Assembly: GCF_024679095.1 (NCBI RefSeq)
Contig: NC_066563.1
Coordinates: 1,894,428 to 1,958,427, forward strand
Direction: 5' to 3'
DNA from: Eriocheir sinensis
Taxonomy: Eukaryota; Arthropoda; Malacostraca; Decapoda; Varunidae
DNA length: 64,000 nt
Of the stretch, positions 1-17,745 are shown piece after piece. The first letter of the stretch is position 1. Each line of letters opens with the position of its first letter. Under the pieces are notes generated by a model, which was not told the DNA's origin, did no database searches, and was given only the letters and a program-made list of their open reading frames with translations. The translations under genes and the position numbers were made by a program.

Positions 1-262
1 CAAATTTCTTTCTCGTAAGACTTGCTCCCTCCCCTTCCTTCCCATCCTACCGTCTCATGAACATATACACACCATTGCTTTGGTTTGTAGTCTTAGCTTA
101 CATTCTCAAGAACAACCAATTACTTCATTTTACGTCTCTTTGTATGTCTCTGTTTATCCACAAATTTCTTTCTCGTAAGACTTGCTCCCTCCCCTTCCTT
201 CTCATCCTGCCGTCTCATGAACATATACACACCACTGTTTAGGTTCAGGGTCTTAGCTAACA
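1..262. repeat. 160-bp tandem repeat, cut by the window edge
   Basis: Bases 1-100 and 161-262 are near-identical (both contain CAAATTTCTTTCTCGTAAGA and CCGTCTCATGAACATATACA), period 160. The window starts inside the array, so more units may lie to the left. Confidence 0.9.
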
Positions 263-284
263 AATCCGTGAGCCGCGGTCGGAG

Positions 285-420
285 CTGCGTGGACGGCGCT
301 CAGCTTACCAGGGCCATCCGTGTGCTCATTCTCCCGTACGTGTGGGTTGATAAATGGGTACTTTGGATAATCTGGGGAAGATAAACTGAGGTAACCCGGC
401 TGTAACTATCGGCCTTCTCT
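285..420 (+). mobile_element. Diverged SINE body
   Basis: GATAAATGGGTACTTTGG, CTGGGGAAGATAAACTGAGG and TAACCCGGCTGTAA align in order with the SINE body at 48.08 kb. The head is not recognisable. Confidence 0.55.
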
Positions 421-764
421 CCCGCTGTTTGTAGTGTGTATCTATATCATTCTTAATAGCTAAAGAGACGTAGGTAAGGGGCGTCGGTAAGCCAAACTAT
501 ACGTGAATTTAGGCCTATAGGGTGAGCCTCAATACATGGTGAGATAAACTACTCTTCGAAACTTTATACCTTTTTATCGTTTTCTTTTTTTCTCTGCTGT
601 TTATCAGTCTTAAATGTTTTAGTGTCCGCGTGGCATTTTATTGATTTATTTATTTTATTTATTTAGTCTGCATGAGGGGGATGTTTGCACGCCGCTGTTC
701 TCTGTTTAATTAACTGTTCAATTTTATGTTTTATTATTCTTTGTGTTTGCTTGTGTCCCCTCTG
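421..764. other. AT-rich unique sequence
   Basis: No supportable frame, motif or repeat was seen apart from a short TTTA run near 640-665. Confidence 0.5.
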
Positions 765-824
765 TGCGTGTGTGTGTGTGTGTGTGGGGGGGGGGGGGAG
801 TTGTGTGTGTGTGTGTGTGTGTGC

Positions 825-866
<42 letters not shown>
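765..866. repeat. Compound (TG)n-(G)12-(TG)n-(GA)n
   Basis: TG repeats interrupted by a G run, then switching directly to GA repeats. The small open frames here read the repeat. Confidence 0.95.
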
Positions 867-867
<1 letters not shown>

Positions 868-994
868 TTTGTGTAACCAAGGATAGGAACACATGGACTG
901 GGAAAAGAACAGAAAAAAAAGGCTTTACGTGTTACAGTGTCTGATAAAGATTTCTATTTAGATACTCTTGATCCTGACTGCGAGGCCATTTTTT

Positions 995-1238
<244 letters not shown>

Positions 1239-1324
1239 TGGAGGAGCAAAATTTATGGGGTGCCTCAATATATTTGTTTATGAACCATAAAGTCATAGAA
1301 GAAGGACAAGGAAGAAGAAAGAAA

Positions 1325-1467
1325 GAGGAGGAGGAGGAGGAGGAGGAGGAGGAGGAGGAGGAGGAGGAGGAGGGGTTAAAGAAGGAGTTGGAGGAAGAGG
1401 AAAAAAGGATAGTGGAAGGAAATGGAGATTGATGGAGCTCTTTAAAGGATGAAGGAAATTAGTGGAG

Positions 1468-1518
<51 letters not shown>
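1325..1518. repeat. (GAG)16 and (CT)24 arrays
   Basis: GAG units at 1325-1373 and CT units at 1470-1518, separated by purine-rich sequence. Frames reading poly-Glu or poly-Pro are artefacts. Confidence 0.95.
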
Positions 1519-1521
<3 letters not shown>

Positions 1522-2286
1522 GGGTGAAGGGAGGGAAGGGGAGGTCATAAAGGTAATTACACTACATTTTTTACCTAAGAATAAATGAACACTTACCTAA
1601 TTTACTGAGGTTGGTGTTCGTCATTGTTTTTATTACTTACTTTTTTGTTTTCTTTTTCCTTCCTCTCTCCCCCTCTCTCTCCCTATTAATATTTTTCTAC
1701 ACTCTTCTCCTTTTCCCCCTTGAAGCGTCCTCCACACAAAGGCAATTTCATAAAGATCAAAGGTGGTAGAGACGGCCCGGAGAATGGGAAGGAGAGGAGG
1801 GAGGGAGGGAGGGAGGCGGGTGAGAGAAAGGAGAGGGAGAGTTAAGAGAAGGGGATGGTTGGAGGGAGAGAGTGAGAGGAGAAGAGGCCCTTAATGACAC
1901 GTGATCGGCCAGGCGTGATATAGACCATCTGAACTCTCTCTCTCTCTCTCTCTCTTCTCTTCTCTTCTCTCTCTTTTCCCTTTCTTTATCATATATCTTC
2001 CTCTCTTTTCCACGTTCTCTTCTTCCTTACCTCCTCCGTTTTCTTTTCGTCCTCTTCGTTTTCCTGCTACATCTCCTCCTCCTTCGCCTTCCCCTCTTCC
2101 TCCTTCGTCTCTCCTTTACCCTCATCTTCCTCTTCCTTCTCTTATTCCTCTTCCTCCTCTTCCTACTACTATTGCAACTGCTACTGCTCACACAACCTCC
2201 TTCATCGTCACTCTTCCTCCTCCTCCTCCTCCTCCTCCTACTACTACTACTACTACTACTACTACTGGGTTGATACTATTATTTCC
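1519..2286. other. Purine-rich then pyrimidine-rich non-coding stretch
   Basis: GGGA-rich near 1780-1890, CT-rich from 1933, with (CTC)n-(CTA)n at 2214-2265. No gene is supported. Confidence 0.6.
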
Positions 2287-2557
2287 GCTACTGTTGCTTT
2301 TAGAGGTAGTATTGCATCATTTATATGGAGCAATAAACCAAACAGGGGCAAACAGGATGACTCTTGGTAGTTCTTCGTGCAGAATCCTTTTGTTTTGTAT
2401 GGTTTTCAGATTTGTTTTCGGCACATGAGAAGGGATGTTTAGAAATATTCATGCCATTTTATTATACTATAGTTTTTATGGCGTTTTAGAAGGTTTTAGA
2501 GGGTATACGATTACTTCTGCTTCTGTTATATTTAGAGGTAGTATTGGATCATTTATA
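2287..2557. repeat. Dispersed 40-bp direct repeat
   Basis: TTTAGAGGTAGTATTG followed by ATCATTTATA occurs near 2297 and again near 2529, about 231 bases apart. Confidence 0.7.
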
Positions 2558-2584
2558 ACTTGGGTATAGAAGGGTTTGTAATCA

Positions 2585-2930
2585 GGAAAAAAGTCTATTG
2601 TGAGGTGATAAGTGGCTCCCGCTTAGATGTAAATTAGTAAGTGTGTGATCGAGGCCCAACAAGTGATTCGTGGTGCCATGCGTTAACACCTCGACAAAGA
2701 AGGAAAAAAAGGCTATTATAAGGTGATCAGAGGCTTTCTCTTAGACGTGAATTAGTAAATGTGTGATCGTGGTCCATCAAGTATTCGTCGTGCCGTGTAG
2801 CCTCGACAAAGGAGGAAAAAAAAGGCTATTGTAAGGTGATCAGAGGCTTTCTCTCAGACGTGAATTAGTAAATGTGTGATCGAGGCCCAGCAAGTGATTC
2901 GTAGTGTCATGCGTTAACACCTCGACAAGT
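2585..2930. repeat. Three-unit minisatellite (112-117 bp)
   Basis: Units start near 2585, 2702 and 2814. Each has GGAAAAAA, GTGATAAGTGGCT/GTGATCAGAGGCT, ATTAGTAA.TGTGTGATCG and CCTCGACAA. The middle unit has a small deletion. Confidence 0.9.

Positions 2931-6206
<3,276 letters not shown>

Positions 6207-6270
<64 letters not shown>
6207..6270. repeat. (GA)32
   Basis: Near-perfect GA array. Confidence 0.97.
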
Positions 6271-6278
<8 letters not shown>

Positions 6279-6615
6279 GAAATAGAGAAAAAGAGTGTTC
6301 ATAAATCACGCTGGTAGTATTTCTTTTGTAGTCTTTCGTAACAAGAGAAAATAAGGTGAGAGTATTATATTCGTAACTGATATATCGCCTCCTCCGTGCG
6401 CCGTGTTGACTCTGTGCAAAGCCAATACTTGTTCATGAGGTGTGGAGAAAAGAACAAGTGGAATCCAAACTCATAACATTTAATACTGTAGGAGAAGGGA
6501 TTAAATTATTATGGGAAGGATATTCTAAGACGGAAGGAATTCAGAGGAGACCCTTTTCACTTCTCACTCTTCATTCAGGGTAATATTTTTCTTCTTCCGT
6601 GTAATTCTACCTTGC

Positions 6616-6617
<2 letters not shown>

Positions 6618-6710
<93 letters not shown>
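6618..6710. repeat. (TG)46
   Basis: Perfect TG array followed by A/T-rich unique sequence. Confidence 0.98.
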
Positions 6711-6713
<3 letters not shown>

Positions 6714-6789
6714 CAGTAAACAGTTCGTGATTCAAATACACCAAAGGCTGCATAATGTTAATTTGGTGTGCTCTAACACGACTTCCATG

Positions 6790-7110
6790 CACCTCTACCA
6801 CCACTACTACCGCCACCACCACCACCACCACCACTACTACTACTATTACCACTACTACTACTACCACTACTACTACTACTACTACCACTATCACCACCGC
6901 CACGACCACAAACACATCTATTGCCATCACCGCTATCATACACAGCCACCACCACCCTCCACACCACCACCACCACCACCACCACTACTACTACTACTAA
7001 TACTACCACTACCACTATCACCACCACCGCCACGACCACAAACACATCTATTGCCATCACCGCTATCATACACAGCCACCACCACCCTCCACACCACCAG
7101 CGGCATCATC
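6790..7110. repeat. (CCA/CTA)n with a duplicated 130-bp block
   Basis: CCA and CTA triplets enclose a unique-looking segment (CGCCACGACCACAAACACAT... CGCTATCATACACAGCC) present at about 6898 and again at about 7028. Poly-His/Thr/Tyr frames on the + strand and poly-Val on the minus strand read the triplets. Confidence 0.92.
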
Positions 7111-8233
<1,123 letters not shown>

Positions 8234-8565
8234 ACAAATCCCTCATGTATTTTCTTCCTTTTACGATCGCTGAGACAGTTCCCATTTTCTCTCTCTCTCT
8301 CTTCCTCACTGTATTCACACCGGACGCCAGCAGACCTTCCCGCCCCTGCCACCGCCGCCCCGTAACGTCCGGCGTAGTACCTCCTCGGCGTCACTTCATT
8401 CCTCTTCCCCGCCGTATCATCGCACTCGTCACGTCGTTCCGGATTGCGTCATTTTCCTCCGTCTTCCCGTTTCCTTTGTTGTCGTTCTCCCCTTTTTTCC
8501 GGTAAGTTATTTTCTCTCGCTTCCATGACCGTCGTTAAAGTCTTCCTCCATCATGTGACTCCTTT

Positions 8566-8605
<40 letters not shown>

Positions 8606-9194
8606 ATAATGCGTATGTCCAAGTTTCCTTATCACGTCATAAATTTGAGGGCTTTTTTACGTGTCACAACTTTCCTCCTCTATCTCTCACACTTGTATCT
8701 TTTTCCTCCTTTCATTCTTTGTCCTTCACTCCTCCTCCTCCTCTCCAGATGCTTCCCTCCCTCCCTCGCTCCTCTTCTTAATTCTTCTTTGTCGACGAGT
8801 TTTGGTATTATGCATTCTTAAATTTCTTTCCGTGTTTTATTTCCTCTTTTCTTCTTCCGTCTCTCATTTCTCGTTCTTTGTAAGTTTTGTTTTACTCTCC
8901 CCTCTTTCTTCTATTCTTCTGCTTCCTCCTCCTTTTTCCGCTGTTATGCATGCTGTTTCTCTTTCCATTTCCTCTCTCGCCTATGTTTACACTGTTTCTT
9001 TGTAGTCTCAGGTCATTTGTATCTAGGCAACACGCTAAACCCAAGATATTGCTAAGTGCTTTTGTTACCCTCGCTTTAATACGACTCACACGTCCTCTTG
9101 TGTTTGTGGAAAGGATAGATTATTTTTATTATTATTTATACGTGACTTATGTTGCGTTTTATATTATGTTATCTGGTGTTTGTGCGTGTGGGAG
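8234..9194. other. Pyrimidine-rich non-coding
   Basis: Contains (CT)16 at 8571-8602. Ser/Phe/Leu-rich frames reflect C/T bias; no gene is supported. Confidence 0.5.
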
Positions 9195-10036
<842 letters not shown>

Positions 10037-10079
10037 TATTGCAACGTTGGGACAAGAAGGAGAGGAGGAGAAGGAGATG

Positions 10080-12100
10080 GTTTCCTTTAGGAGGCGAAAG
10101 TGAGAAAGTATTAGGGGGATTAGGGAGGAAGGGAAGGTGGGAAGTAGAGATTAAAGCTCATTCAAGATAGAGGGATAAAAAAAGGAAGGGAAGGAGGGAG
10201 ACTGATTAAGGAAGGAAATAAGGAAAGGGGTCTATAGTTATGAGTTTGAGAGAAAATAAAGGGAAATCGTTGACGAAGTAGAGGAAGAGGGAAACAGAGT
10301 AAGAAGACATATTGATAAAAGTCTGTAGAATCCGGAAGCGATAAAAGGAATGAAGAGGAGAAAGGAGAAAGAGATGAGAAGGGAGAGAGGGAGGAAGAGG
10401 TAGAGGAGGAGGAGGAGAACGGGAATTGGTTGCAAGAAGTTAGAGAGAGAGAGGCGAGGGAAAGAAGCAATGGAAAGGCGTTGATGAAGAGGTGGATGGA
10501 AGACAGAACTGAAAGAACAGAAAAGCAAGGAAGAAAGAAAGTATAGATTGAGGGAGGGTGAGACTGGTGGCATGAAGTTAGAGAGAGAGAGAGAGAGACA
10601 AGGGAAGGAAGCAAGGGAGAGGCGTTGATAAAGACATGCACGGAAGAGAAAACAGAAAGAGGAAGGAAAGTATAGATGAGTGAGGGCGAGGCGGGAGCAG
10701 TTTCAGGAACAAGTTAAAGAGAGAAAGAGGGAGGGGGAGGAAGGGAGTTTAAGACATTGATAAAGATCTACTAGGAAGAGACAGTGGAAAGAAAGAGAGG
10801 AAGGGAAGGGAGGAAGAAAATATATATTGTAAGAGAGGGGGAGGAGGGGATTAGTTTGAGGAAGAAGTAAAGGAAGCAGAGTGGACGCGGAGGGAAAATG
10901 AGATGACAGGAGAATGGAAAGGGGGAGGAGAATTGAAGAAGGAGAAACTCAGGATGGAGGAAGATAGAAATGGGAGAGAACGAGTAGGGAATGATTGGTT
11001 TTAGGATGAAGTTTGCAAGAAAAGTGGGAGTACAGTGGGAAAGTGAGGGAATGGAAGAGACAGAACGAAAAAGTTTGCAGAGAAAGATTGTGAAAGGAAG
11101 AGAAACGGAGGGAAGATGGGGGAAGATAAAAGGAAGAAAGGAAGGGATAGAAATAGACCTTAATCAAGAGTTCCAGGGAAGGGAGAATGAAAGGGAGAAT
11201 AAGGAAATAAGAAGAAGGGGGAAGGTAAAGGGGAGGTGAAAGGAGGAGAAAAGGAAGGAATAAAGGAAGAAGATAAAAGGAAGAAAGAAAGGAAAGGAAG
11301 AGAGAGGAACAGACCTTAATCAAGAGTTCCAGGGAAGGGAGAATGAAATGGAGAATTTGGGAATAAGAGGAAGGGGGAAGCTAAATGGAAGGTGAAAGGA
11401 GGAGAAAGGGAAGGAATAAAGGAAGAAGATAAAAGGAAGGAAGGAAGGAAAGGAAGAGATAGAAGCAGACCTTAATCAAGAGTTCCAGGGAAGGGAGAAT
11501 GAAAGGGAGAAAAAAGAAATGAGGGGAAGGAGGAAGATGAAGGGAGAGAAGGAATGAAGGGAGAGAGAAATGTTGATAAAAGCTGCGAGAAATTACAGGA
11601 GGAAGGGAGAATAGAAATGGGAGGGAGGATGAGGCTGAAGGGAGGAAAGACTGCAAGGAAGGGAGAGTGAAAGGGGAGAAAAAGGAATGGAAAGGAGGAG
11701 GAAGCTAGAAAGGGGGAAAGAAACAGAGAGAAACTAGAGAGAGGAAAGACTACGAGAAAGTAAGGGTGGAAAAGGAGAAAAGGGAAGGAAGGAATGAGGA
11801 AGCCAGAGGAAGGGAGAGCAAAATGGAGAGTGGAGAAAGAGAAAAAGAAGGAAAGGGATGGAGAAGCTAAATGGAGAAACGCCTACGGGAAAGTAAAGAT
11901 GATAGGGAAGGAAAAAGAAAGTAACAGAAAGAGTAAAGTAGGAAAAGAAAGTAAGTCAGAGTAAGGGAGAGCAAAATGGAGAGTGGAGAAAGAGAAAAAA
12001 AGAAGGAAAGGGATGGAGAAGCTAAATGGAGAAACGCCTACGAGAAAGTAAAGATAGAAAGGGAGGAAAAGAAAGTAAGAGGAAGAAAGAGTAAGCCGGA
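10080..12100. repeat. Purine-rich minisatellite, about 135-170 bp units
   Basis: Nearly pure A/G on the + strand for 2 kb. AGACCTTAATCAAGAGTTCC recurs at 11155, 11311 and 11467 (period 156). GGGAGAGCAAAATGGAGAG recurs at 11812 and 11965 (period 153). GTTGATAAAG-like marks recur near 10311, 10479, 10624 and 10759. Probably one old, diverged array. Ser/Phe/Leu-rich minus-strand frames are not genes. Confidence 0.85.
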
Positions 12101-12129
12101 GGAAGGGAGGGCTGTAAGGAGGAGGAAAG

Positions 12130-12650
12130 TGTAAGGAGAGAAAAATGAAGGGAAAGGAAGAGGAAACCGAAGAGGGATGAGAAGTTGAAAAGAAGAAAGG
12201 GAAGGGAAAGGAGGAGGAAACCAAAGAGGGAGGAAAAGTGGAAAAGAGGAAAAAGAGAGGGAAAGGAAGAGGAAACCGAAGAGGGATGAGAAGTTGAAAA
12301 GAAGAAAGGGAAGGGAAAGGAGGAGGAAACCAAAGAGGGAGCAAAAGTGGAAAAGAAGAAAAGGGAAGGGAGAGGAAGAGGAAACCGAAGAGGGAGGAAA
12401 AGTGGAAAAGAAGGAAAAGAGAAGGGAAAGGAAGAGGAAACCGAAGAGGGAGCAAAAGTGGAAAAGAAGAAAAGGGAAGGGAAAGGAAGAGGAAACCGAA
12501 TAGGGAGGAAAAGTGGAAAAGAAGAAAAGGGAAGGGAGAGGAAGAGGAAACCGAATAGGGAGGAAAAGTGGAAAAGAAGAAAAGGGAAGGGAGAGGAAGA
12601 GGAAACCGAATAGGGAGGAAAAGTGTAAAAGAAGAAAAAGGAAGGGAAGA
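12130..12650. repeat. 55-bp minisatellite, about nine units
   Basis: GGAAGAGGAAACCGAA (or CCAAAG) recurs at 12164, 12218, 12273, 12327, 12381, 12438, 12493, 12548 and 12603. A and B variants alternate in the left part. Long frames on both strands (up to 272 codons) come from the repeat. Confidence 0.93.
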
Positions 12651-13409
12651 GATGAATAAGCCAATGGAGGGAGGGCCAAATGAAGGGAGGACGAGGAAGA
12701 GTTATTAATGCAGGTCTGGAAAACAGTTTGTCGCGCGTGTGGCGACGAGGCGAGGCGAGGCGAGGCGAGGCGCAGCGTGAAGGGGATGGATGAGGAAACA
12801 GATGATCGCCAATTAAATTCAGACAGGGATCATAAATCACGTCCCCGTTTTCCCCCCTTTTTTTCTAAGGAATTATTTATTGCAACGATTAATTGTTTCG
12901 TTGCGATGAGTTATAATTGCAGTGTTTATGCGTCCGGGATCGGTTATTAATTACACGTCAGCAGGTTTTTTTTAATTATGCGCACAAGTTCATTATAATT
13001 TCTCGGAGAGGGAAACAATAGCAGCCTTATTTTAAAAGTTTGGTCGTTATACGTGTATGTACGCGCGGCTACAAAGGCGAGTGGTTGTCATCAGAGCCAT
13101 AGAATAGAAGAGTTTGGCCAAATTCATCACAGGCGCCATGTTGTTGCCGGAAGAGTCGCGCGAAAATCAAATTCATGCTGATACGAGTTTTTTGTTGTTG
13201 TTGTTTTGTTTTGTAATGTTCTCAAGGTATTTTTTAAGATCCTAACCTAACCATACCTCGAGCACAAACAACACCACTGGATCAACATCAATACGAATTT
13301 CGCGAAGCTCTCTTTTGGGTATGGCGCAGACAAGTGTTTATAGTGGCGCCATCTTGTCATTATAGTTCGTTCTGCGCGACTCTGGCAATGGTGTACCACA
13401 TTTCACCGA
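12651..13409. other. Unique sequence with (GAGGC)n
   Basis: A short five-base array (GGCGA units) at about 12744-12770, then A/T-rich unique sequence. No exon could be supported. Confidence 0.5.
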
Positions 13410-13695
13410 CACAAAGCACCACACACCTCATGGCAACGACTTTGTTCCTTTACCTCTTAACCTGCATATCGTGAAAGCATGAAGTGGACAGCGACGTCAT
13501 TGACACCCAACCCAACCATCACCTCCGCCCCTGTCACCTCCTGCCACATATGTAATCGCTGCGCCCTTCCCTCAGAGACACTACACACCTTACGACAACA
13601 GGTTTGTTCCTTCGTTCTTGCATATCGTGACAGCATGAATCGGACAGCGACGTCATTGATGCCCACCTCAACCTTCGCCTTTCCCCGCCCCTGTC
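13410..13695. repeat. 161-bp imperfect tandem duplication
   Basis: TTTGTTCCTT, GCATATCGTGA.AGCATGAA and GGACAGCGACGTCATTGA occur near 13441-13502 and again 161 bases later. The copies differ by many substitutions, so the event is old. Confidence 0.85.
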
Positions 13696-14008
13696 ATCCC
13701 CCACACCGCTCCGCCCCGCCTCACAAGGGAAACAATAGGTCCTCCGCGCCCCTTTACTGTTTCCTAATGGTCGCGCCGCGTGTCCGCCGCTCGGAGGGCA
13801 GGACAGGAGGATGCGCTTATCGAAAACAGATACATGGCACACCTGTCCGGCCGTAATAACGCGCGAGATGCAGGTGTGTCCACATGTAGGAGGGGACAGG
13901 GGAGTCAAGGATGGGATGGAGGAGACTTGTGACCTGGCGGGGGTGGAAGGGAGAGGGAGGGAGGAAAGAGGTGGATAGAGGGAGGGATAGACGAGGCGTT
14001 GTGTTTGG

Positions 14009-14009
<1 letters not shown>
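13696..14009. other. GC-richer unique sequence
   Basis: No exon pattern could be defended. Confidence 0.4.

Positions 14010-14074
<65 letters not shown>
14010..14074. repeat. (GA)32
   Basis: Perfect GA array. Confidence 0.97.
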
Positions 14075-14077
<3 letters not shown>

Positions 14078-16163
14078 CGGTGTGAGTGTCGAGGGAGTGA
14101 AGGGCATTGCAAGTGTTTGGTGTTGAGGGACGGGTGAGTGATGGTCGCGTTCTCATGTTTCTTCATAACAACTCTGGGTATCATACAAACACACACGGCG
14201 CGAAGGTTAGCCTTGGAGACATGTCAGTGTATATAGAGATTGAAAGAAAGAATGAAAAGGTAACTCTCCAATCCTTAAAGTTAAAACCCGTAGCCTTTCT
14301 CTTTTATCCCCTTTACTGGTAAACTCTGGAGCGGTGTACCTTCCTCTGTTTTTCCACCCTCCAACGATTTAAACTCTTTCAAGAACTAAACTGATCCTTG
14401 TTTTTAGAGACTCGGCTATCTCTTTTTAAGGCGACTCGTGCCGGGGTGGAAAGGAAACACCGCACGGAACTTTGACGAACTTGTGTGAAAAAAAAAAAAT
14501 AACAGCTTGGCGGTACAATTAAAACAATAATCTAAGGTAACGACAGTAATCACTCCTAACACCAAATACAAAGGAAGGAAAAAGGAAAGATTTAAAGCAA
14601 CACCTCGCCTCCCCTTGTCCTCCTTCCACGACCCTGAGTCCTCTGCCGTGCCTCTATCCTCGGCTCTCACGTCTCCGGGCTCGGCATTCCTCTCACAATC
14701 ACGGCAAACTATAAAAATGTTGCCCTTGAGCCTAACGCATCCCCCAGCGCCTCCCCAAGCGTGGCGGGACAAGAATCTGGCTCAGTTTGGCGCGTTATGT
14801 GAGAACTTCAGACATGCTCCAGTCTCTTCGCGTCCCTGATTGGCTGTTGCGCCCAGAAGTCCACCAATCCCACGTCCCCTTGAGTCAGTCTTCATTGTCA
14901 AAGTTATTTCCGAGTTGTGTTGTCTTGTCCTTGGATTTTGAGTGTGGCGCGGGGGTGAAACTTGTCTTTTACTCCACAAAATAAGCTAAACTTGACGGAA
15001 TATGATGTTTGTTAATGCGGAGGAAGGAAAAAGAAAGGAGTAAGGTGAAGGAAGGTGCGTGTGTCCTTGGTGCAGTAACATAACTCTCCCCTACGAGCCG
15101 CCCTGGACGTAGCATTGCCTCGTGTAACCGAGAAAAACAACCACCTAAGCTACTTTTATTTTTCCCTCCCCGTCCCCGCTCGCCAGGGAAAGAAAGTGGA
15201 GCCCCCTGTGTACTCCGCCGGAGGGCAAATGTTTGTTCTCTTGATGGTGCGGGGCTGGAGGCTCACCCTGTCTGCCTCAGCTGATAAATCCGGGCGCTGC
15301 AGCATCTTTTCCGCCACCCACTTGTTCCCTGTTACCCACTCCGCCCAAACCTCCACCAGCCGCTCCACTCCCGCTTTCATTCACACCACACATTCCACAA
15401 AGTCCACTCTGCAAAAATTTCCACTCACTCTGCGCTGCCTCTTGCTCGATTCATACTGTCTCCTGACCCTTCCACGCTGCCCTCCACTTTTACGTCCTCC
15501 CCGAGTATGTTTCTCTTTTATTCTCTGACACGGTGGAGAGGAAAATAGACTCAAAAATGGATTCTTGAACTGGTGGGTCATAGGTGGCGGAATCTTTGCC
15601 TTGGAATAGTAAACGATCGTCTATACCGGCACAGAATACAATGGAGAAAAGATAAATAAAAGGGCTGCGGGAGGGCGAAAAATAGTGAAAAAGGAGGCGT
15701 GGAGGACTGCAAGACCGAGAACCATATGCCGCAGGGTCGTGTGTGTAACAAAAAATAAATAAAAAAAAGGCTGTTGTTTTTTCGGAAGTACAGAGCAAAA
15801 TGTCCGAAGCTGAAGTTGGCTTGAAGGAGCAGTGTGTGTCGAGGGCCAGTTAGGGAGCTCGTGGCCTTCCCTAACCTGGACTTACTATCTCGTTAGCGTC
15901 TACAGGTATCCACCCCTCACTCCCTCCTCCTCCTCCGCCTTCCCTCCACCTAAGTACACCTGCTGAGGGCCTTCGTCAGGTGGGCGGTGAGGGGAACAGG
16001 TGTGTGTATGTGTGTAGAAGTGGTAAAAGGGCGGATTTTCACAAGTGTATCCACTCTATCACACTATATTTTTTCCTCCCCTTTCCTCCCTTCCCTCCTG
16101 TGCCCGTCACTAAACGTATTTCAGTCTTTTCCTTTTACTTCCATTTTTTGCCAGAATTTCTTT
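14075..16163. other. Unique sequence, no gene found
   Basis: The longest repeat-poor stretch in the left half. Frames of 60-137 codons overlap on both strands without family motifs. CpG-containing blocks near 14.6-15.5 kb could hold an unrecognised exon or promoter. Confidence 0.4.
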
Positions 16164-16366
<203 letters not shown>

Positions 16367-16504
16367 CGGTAGCTCGTTCTAATCCACTTCGTCTCTCCCT
16401 CTTCCTCCTCCCCTTCCCAATACCTGATGTACCTCACTCTTTCGATTCCTTTCCAAAACATTTCTAAAGTTTCCTAAAAAGAGAAAATGCTAACGTGTGT
16501 ACAT

Positions 16505-16512
16505 CTGTGTGT

Positions 16513-16586
<74 letters not shown>

Positions 16587-16618
16587 TGGATGATAGATAG
16601 GTATACATAAATAAATAT

Positions 16619-16672
<54 letters not shown>
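16505..16672. repeat. (GT)n and (CT)23
   Basis: GT array at 16505-16588 and CT at 16624-16672, separated by AT-rich sequence. Confidence 0.96.
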
Positions 16673-16676
<4 letters not shown>

Positions 16677-16679
16677 TGC

Positions 16680-17745
16680 AGTCTCTTATTCCTTTGCATT
16701 CATTCATTTTCACACCATTCATCATCCGGGCCTTTCATCTTCCTCCTTTCTCTCTTCCTCCAGACACCTAAGGATTTCCCGTCCCTTACCATTCCCTCTT
16801 TCATTCCCGCCTTTCTTGTTCCTCTCCCTCCCTCCCTTACCGACCAGCCTCACTACGACCGTCTGTGTTCTCCTCTTATGCCCACTCGCCCTCCCTTCCC
16901 TCCTGCCTCGCCTCCCCGCACTTCTTTTCCTTTCCACCCTCAGTGTCATTATTCTTTTAAGATATTTCGCTCCTCTTTTCCCCGCGCACCTTTCATCTCC
17001 GAGACAGGTATTCCGGGCACGTTCCTTTCCCCTGTAAGGTCCTCCTGCCGTATTCCTCGCGACGTCCCCACAACTTCTCCTCTCCGCCCGAGTTGTTTAT
17101 GCCCCCACGGGTGTTGCTGGTGGTTCTCCCTCCCCCCTTCCCTCTTCCAATCCTCCCTCCCTCCAGCCACCCTTCGTCCTTCCCTCTATCCCTCTCTACT
17201 TCTCTCCATTCTTTCCTCACTCATCTGCCAGGTCTCGTCTTCCCTTCATCTCTCTTTCCACAGCTTTTTTTTCTGTTGTCTTGAGTTGTTTATGTTCCTA
17301 AGGTTGCTCCTGCTCCTCTTCCTCTCTATCCATACGCCCTTTCGTTTGCTATCCATGCCTCCATCCCTTCCCTTTGTCCTTTCTCCAATGTGTTCCCTCT
17401 TCTCTGATTCGCTTCATCTCTCCCTCCCTCCCTTTCTTTATTGCTTCATCTAGGCCTCCATATGACTACCTCTTCCCGCCATCCTTCACTCAATCTTTTT
17501 ATTCTTCCCTAATTCCTTTTAATCCCTCATCAACATTTTTTTTTCATCCTTCCATCCCTTTCATCTATTCTTCCTTCCTTCTCTCTTCATTGCTCTCGCC
17601 CTTCTTCCATCCTCTCACCCCTCCATCTACCAGTTCATCCCTCCATCCCTCCCCTTCATCCTTCCTTTTCTCCCTTCAGTCTCCCCTTATTCGCTTGGCC
17701 ACTCTCTCCCTCCCTCCCGGCAGCCCCCGCACACCCACGAGGTAA
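16680..17745. repeat. Polypyrimidine tract, about 1 kb
   Basis: C/T-dominated + strand with many TTCC and CTCC units but no fixed period. Ser/Pro/Phe-rich frames are compositional. Confidence 0.8.

Noticed and set aside
12022..12840. Minus-strand frame of 272 codons
   Set aside because: It reads the 55-bp purine minisatellite and its flank; Ser/Phe/Leu/Pro only, overlapping frames on the same strand, and a unit length not divisible by three.
13090..13400. Inverted repeat around the two GCGCCAT / AGTCGCGC motifs
   Set aside because: Only short matches pair; alignment beyond about ten bases fails.
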